From Sipunculus nudus (lineage: Eukaryota; Annelida; Sipuncula; Golfingiida; Sipunculidae): a DNA stretch of 64,000 nucleotides. The stretch spans positions 58,168,917 to 58,232,916 of the forward strand of contig CM049319.1 in assembly GCA_026874595.1 (NCBI GenBank), read 5' to 3'. Position 1 is the stretch's first letter. Each line of letters starts with the position of its first letter. The notes below the pieces were generated by a model. It made no database searches and was not told the origin of the DNA. It saw only the letters and a list, made by a program, of their open reading frames with translations. A program made the translations under genes and the position numbers. Shown here one piece after another: positions 61,501-64,000 of this stretch.

Positions 61501-64000
61501 AACAAGTGAACCATGGGTCATGACGCTCAGCTGCCATGCATGACCTGTGACATCATGGACTGAGATTCACAACTTCCAGTCAAATTTTGAAGAACCAATT
61601 TGCCAATTTGTTGAAAATTTTCTATGACAACAGAAATATATATCACTTATATCTGGTTAAAACACAGTGAATTGATGGTCTGAGGAAAATGCATGATTGT
61701 TAAGCTATCAGGAACTATTCCAACAGCTTGCTTGAAACCTGTCAGTCTCATAAGGAACTTCACAAAGGGCAAATATAAGATCAAAATATGTAGCAAAAAT
61801 CAAGGAAATACATGCCAGAACTAGAATACGGGTAGTCGACAAGCGACTACGTGTATATGCCTAAATCAGAGTGGAACTGGTGAAGTGAGGCATGGATTGA
61901 GTGGCAAGGGGAAATAGAGTGAAGTGTTGCATATTAGCATGGATGTCTGCAGCCCCATTGTGTATGTAGGTTGCGCCACCTACCACAAAATCCATAAAGC
62001 TGTCCAAGTTGTATACATATGCAAAATTTAAGGCAGATAAGTCAAACCACTACATATATATGAGTGATTTTTGCCCTTGGCAGACAAACAGATGGACGCT
62101 GTGCAAAAATGGCTGCAGGTGGTGCCACCAGTTTTGCGTATGATAAAGAGCTATGTGAGAACTATACACATGCAAAACTTTGGCCCAATCGGTCAAAAGG
62201 TTCCCAAGATATGAGCTTGGATATCTGCTGCATAAATGTAGAATGTAGGTGGCGCCACCTGTCATAAAATCAAGAGAGCGGTCGGGGATGTATAAACCTG
62301 CAAAATTTAAGGTAGATATGTCAAACCACTGCAGAGATATGAGTGATTTTATCCCATGGCAGACAAATAGACGGGAGCTGTGCAAAAATTGCTGCAGGTG
62401 GCGCCACCAGTTTTGCGTATGATACAGAGCTATGTGAGATCTATACACATGCAAAATTTTGGCTCAATCGGTCAAACGGTTCCCGAGATATGAGCTTGGA
62501 TGTCTGCAGCGTAAACGTTAATGTAGGTGGCGCCACCTGTCATAAAATCAGAAAAGCTGTCTAGGATGTATACGCATGCCGAATTTTAGGTGAATTAGTC
62601 AAACCACTGCAGAGATACGAGTGATTTTAACCCCAGGCAGATGAACAAATGGACACTGTGCAAACATGGTTGCAGGTGGCGCCACCTTTTGTTGTATATG
62701 TTATAAAGCTATTCCAGGGCTATATTTGTATACGCATGCTGAATTTCAGGTGAATTAGTCAAACCACTGCGGAGATATGAGTGATTTTAACCCAAGGCAT
62801 ACAAACAGATGGACACTGTGCAAACATGGTTGCAGGTGGCGCCACCATTTTTTGTATGTTAAACAGCTCTCCAAGGGCTTCATTTGTGCAAAAAAATTTC
62901 CTGATCGGTCAAACGGTTCCCGAGATATGTTGGTTTATGTGTGGAAACAGACACACAAACTGACGCAGAGTGCAGAAGAAAGGTCAGAGGTCAAAACAAA
63001 ATTGGGGTGCAGCAGTTCACATGTGAACTGAACATAATCCCGGGTTTCGTAAAAATTCTGCCCAGCGGTTATGGAGGAGTTCTCCGGACACCTACGCGGC
63101 GGCAGCGGCGTGCAGCTGAAAACCTAGTATCCGCAAAACTCTGTTTTGGCAGATGCAATTATTGAGAAACAGGTGCTTCTGTATGAATTTTTATTCAATA
63201 CAAGCCAATTGTATTGCACTTTTATAAATGATGGTAATATTTATTCAGAAATATTTGACCCAATCCTTTACAAGATTACATAAATATACATCCAACTGCA
63301 TTCACTTTAACTGTTCTTGAGATAATATGATCAAAAGGAATTAAAAGATGGTTGCCTGGTGGCCATATTGGACTTTTGACATGTCTGAAATCAGACAACA
63401 AACATTCTCTAAATCGGATCAAACATTAAAGAAAAAAAACTGAAACTGCACTGAAGAAATAATTTCTATGGTGGCTAACTGGCAGACATAATGGATTTCT
63501 GACAAGTATGACATTTGATATCCCACATTCTCCAATAAGAGACCAAACTTGGGGCAAATTATCCAGTAATGAATGCCCAAAATAATTCAAAAGGCATGTC
63601 CAGGCGCTCATATCAGATTTATAGATATGCAATTGTAAAAAGTGTAAGTCCAATATTTTTTATTATCACTCTGCTTTTCAATGGGGTCAGCAGGGTAGGT
63701 AAACTGCCAAATCTGAAAGAAAAGAAATGCAGAAAGCATGACTAAGGGTCTTGAAATAAAACAAAAAGCCATCCTAAATCAAGGTACACATCCACATATT
63801 ATGAGAACAACCACTTGCTTTTATATGTGGTGATATATATTAAAATATTCAGATATCTAGGAAACTATGTTTATTGCTAGGATTCCATAAAATAAACTGC
63901 AAAATGTTCCCATCATCTTATAAATCAGTAGCTAAACCTTAATACTATTCTCTCATAGTCTTAATGCCTGGCTGAAGCATTCAGACAACAGTGTTTTTGT
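61501..64000 (-). mobile_element. C5: C-family element, right end outside window, hosting A4
   Basis: Left end AACAAGTGAACCATGGGTCA with CGCTCAGCTGCCATGCATGA. Matches C2 and C4 closely to 61820, is interrupted by A4, and resumes at about 63159 (ATTATTGAGAAACAGGTGCT) to the window edge, corresponding to about 52505 in C4. The tandem-unit half and the 5' hairpin are expected beyond 64000. Confidence 0.85.
61821..63158 (-). mobile_element. A4: complete A-family element nested in C5
   Basis: Left CTAG (61821-61824), hairpin GTAGTCGACAAGCGACTAC, internal GTATATGCC. Right end GTATCCGCAAAACTCTGTTT then TGGCAGATGCAA, diverged by two bases from A3. Units with GGTGGCGCCACC at 62248, 62399, 62528, 62675 and 62838. 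Host sequence CATGCCAGA and ATTATTGAGA rejoins to match C4 at 51651-51675, so the insertion is precise. Confidence 0.9.

Noticed and set aside
28125-64000. Upstream PPP1R2 exons (KGILK and KSQKW-type motifs)
   Set aside because: Looked for by eye on the minus strand and not found; they may lie outside the window or be too short to see without alignment.

Overview
This is an AT-rich eukaryotic (metazoan) window that is mostly repeats. I recognise one protein gene: the last two coding exons of protein phosphatase 1 regulatory subunit 2 (inhibitor-2, PPP1R2) on the minus strand, 28036-28124 and 23853-24007, joined by a phase-1 intron that keeps the frame. No rRNA or true tRNA gene is visible, and no long ORF encodes a transposase, reverse transcriptase or Rep/helicase. 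The repeats (short families with bodies made of tandem units, ending in a hairpin plus CTAG or CTTG next to TT, and TGACCTTTGACCT-rich units) suggest a marine invertebrate, most likely a mollusc. That organism call is inference.

Layout. 1-3566 is a 26-bp minisatellite. It passes into a related, degenerate 24-bp minisatellite (3567-6718), which reappears at 10510-10840, 15676-15990 and 16450-16905. Between these blocks lies a large imperfect inverted repeat (about 6.6-10.86 kb against 15.66-16.51 kb) made of nested mobile elements. 16.9-23.85 kb holds short inverted-repeat elements, a 20-bp minisatellite and mostly unassigned sequence that may include the PPP1R2 3' UTR. 23.85-28.12 kb is PPP1R2; its last intron is filled by a 3.65-kb mobile element and starts inside a TA/TATG microsatellite. 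28.1-41.2 kb mixes short inverted-repeat elements with further mobile elements. 41.2-48.4 kb is the least repetitive part, with two tRNA-derived SINE fragments and one unassigned candidate exon. 48.4-64 kb is almost solid mobile elements nested in one another.

The mobile elements are the main content. At least six end families (called A, C, D, E, F and G here) share one asymmetric architecture. One end is a terminal hairpin followed by an A-rich edge. The other end has an internal inverted copy of the first end's repeat, then a second hairpin, then CTAG (or CTTG) next to TT. Bodies are tandem units of about 120-670 bp. Several families carry one copy per unit of the palindrome GGTGGCGCCACC or a one-base variant. 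This matches non-autonomous Helentron-type rolling-circle elements (HINEs, DINE-1, and probably the bivalve pearl elements). Filled and empty sites can be compared inside the window. Strand for these elements is given so that the hairpin-CTAG end is the 3' end.
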